A model generated the notes under the pieces. The model ran no database searches. It was not told the origin of the DNA and saw only the letters and a program-made list of their open reading frames with translations. A stretch of 6,839 nucleotides of DNA from JBBSVE01 sp038233815 (GTDB taxonomy: Bacteria > Pseudomonadota > Alphaproteobacteria > Rhodobacterales > Rhodobacteraceae): assembly GCA_038233815.1 (NCBI GenBank), contig JBBSVE010000159.1:1-6839 (forward strand), given 5' to 3'. The translations under genes were made by a program, and so were the position numbers. Positions 6,365-6,839 of this stretch are shown piece by piece; the stretch's first letter is position 1; each line of letters begins with the position of its first letter.

Positions 6365-6719
6365 ATGTTCGAAGTGCCCCGAAAACCGTGCGACATTCCC
6401 TCCAATCCGCAGAAGGTTCGGTTGTGGCGTCTGTCAAAGCAGGCACTTGCCACCGTTCTGCTGTGCGCAGGCATTTTGCGCGGTGACGGTTGGGCAAGCG
6501 ACGATCACCCCCGACAATGCGGTTCTTTCCGCATATTCCCTGTCGATCCGGTCGTCCGTCTCCGGCACCTTTGTGGGCGAAGGTCGGCGCATTGACGATG
6601 TCGTGGCGAAGGGTGCGGCGCTCGGACGTCTCCATGACGATCGTGCCGACGGTCACGCTCTGGTCGAACTGGCGGCCGAGGCGGATCTCGCCGACGCCGA
6701 ACGTCTTGCGCTTGCCCGG
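6365..6719 (+). pseudogene. HlyD/Alg44-like membrane-fusion protein gene, frameshifted and truncated
   Basis: Seen: one frame from the ATG at 6365 (weak GGCGGA upstream) gives a basic cytoplasmic start (PQKVRLWRLSKQ) and the beginning of a membrane anchor (ALATVLLCAGI), then loses sense at about 6470. A second frame takes over with AVTVGQATITPDNAVLSAYS, IRSSVSGTFVGEGRRIDD, VVAKGAALGRLHDDRADGHALVELAAEADLADAERLALAR. Known: a short N-terminal anchor followed by DNAVL-x-AY, R-x-x-VSG-x-V, a G-x-x-L-x-x-L turn and the beginning of a coiled coil is the layout of HlyD-type adaptors, including those of exopolysaccharide export (Alg44-like). Inference: a net one-base insertion (or two-base loss) near 6470-6480 splits the gene, and the reading is cut at about 6719 by an insertion-sequence end, so only the first third or so remains. 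Family placement is by motif pattern only; the substrate cannot be told. Confidence 0.6.
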
Positions 6720-6839
6720 GGCTCTGTTGCACAAAGCTTGTGATACCCGAGGTTCCCCTTTCCCCGGATGGGTTCATCCCACGGCTTCTGTGACAGGGAT
6801 GCCAGGGGCGGTGTAGCCGTTCATGATGGCGATGCGGAC
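6720..6839 (-). mobile_element. Insertion-sequence end, probably IS5 (IS903-like) group
   Basis: Seen: at 6720-6736 the sequence GGCTCTGTTGCACAAAG begins abruptly after fusion-protein coding sequence. It resembles the terminal inverted repeats of IS903-type elements (GGCTTTGTTGAATAAATC) and, less closely, of IS6-family elements such as IS6100. Inside it, a minus-strand frame enters from the right edge and stops at 6774-6776, about 40 bases from the terminus, as expected for a transposase gene next to an IS end. Only one terminus is in the window, so target duplication and family cannot be confirmed. Confidence 0.6.
6774..6839 (-). CDS. Transposase C-terminus (partial, enters from right edge)
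   Basis: Seen: 21 residues, VRIAIMNGYTAPGIPVTEAVG, then TGA. Alone this is too short for a firm call. The ending I-M-N-x-x-T-x-x-G-x-P is reminiscent of the C-termini of IS5-family DDE transposases (xxNRxTxLGxP). Its position just inside the terminal repeat at 6720-6736 supports the reading. The catalytic DDE residues lie outside the window. Confidence 0.5.
   Translation of the reverse strand, partial: VRIAIMNGYTAPGIPVTEAVG

Overview
The window is GC-rich and its genes look alphaproteobacterial. Acetobacteraceae, Methylobacterium-like or Rhodobacterales hosts would all fit, and nothing here decides between them. The right two thirds hold a compact cyclic-di-GMP signalling locus with an attached blue-light receptor. 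The left third and the extreme right hold membrane-protein genes, a decayed sugar-lactonase gene, short tandem repeats and an insertion-sequence end, which suggests an actively rearranging accessory region.

Left part (1-1235, minus strand): the N-terminal piece of a DedA/VTT-family membrane protein runs off the left edge. Upstream of it in the same direction lies a COG4705-type multi-pass membrane protein. Its gene carries a perfectly phased 5 x 16 bp tandem repeat. Three of the five units (48 bp) look like an in-frame expansion that adds 16 residues inside the most conserved membrane segment.

Middle-left (1236-2122): no intact gene. From about 1582 to 2122 on the plus strand there is a broken SMP-30/gluconolactonase-family gene, with family motifs spread over all three forward frames. 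Two more short tandem repeats (7 bp and 15 bp units) lie in this stretch.

Centre (2146-6129, plus strand): three signalling genes. The first is a tandem HD-type protein whose second half is a complete HD-GYP c-di-GMP phosphodiesterase domain and whose first half is a degenerate copy. After a 472 bp gap comes a PAS-like/GGDEF/EAL protein with intact cyclase, inhibitory-site and phosphodiesterase motifs. It overlaps by 4 bp (ATGA) a small stand-alone BLUF flavin photoreceptor with all key flavin-pocket residues. The simplest reading is that the BLUF protein passes a blue-light signal to the GGDEF-EAL enzyme as a separate subunit, as BLUF protein PapB does for EAL protein PapA in Rhodopseudomonas palustris. 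The HD-GYP protein would add a second c-di-GMP-degrading activity.

Right part (6130-6839): after a 235 bp gap, the start of an HlyD/Alg44-like membrane-fusion protein gene appears. It is split by a frameshift near 6470-6480 and then cut off at about 6719 by the end of an insertion sequence. That element's transposase C-terminus reads in from the right edge on the minus strand. The lost gene may once have been an envelope or exopolysaccharide export output near the signalling cluster, but that is inference.
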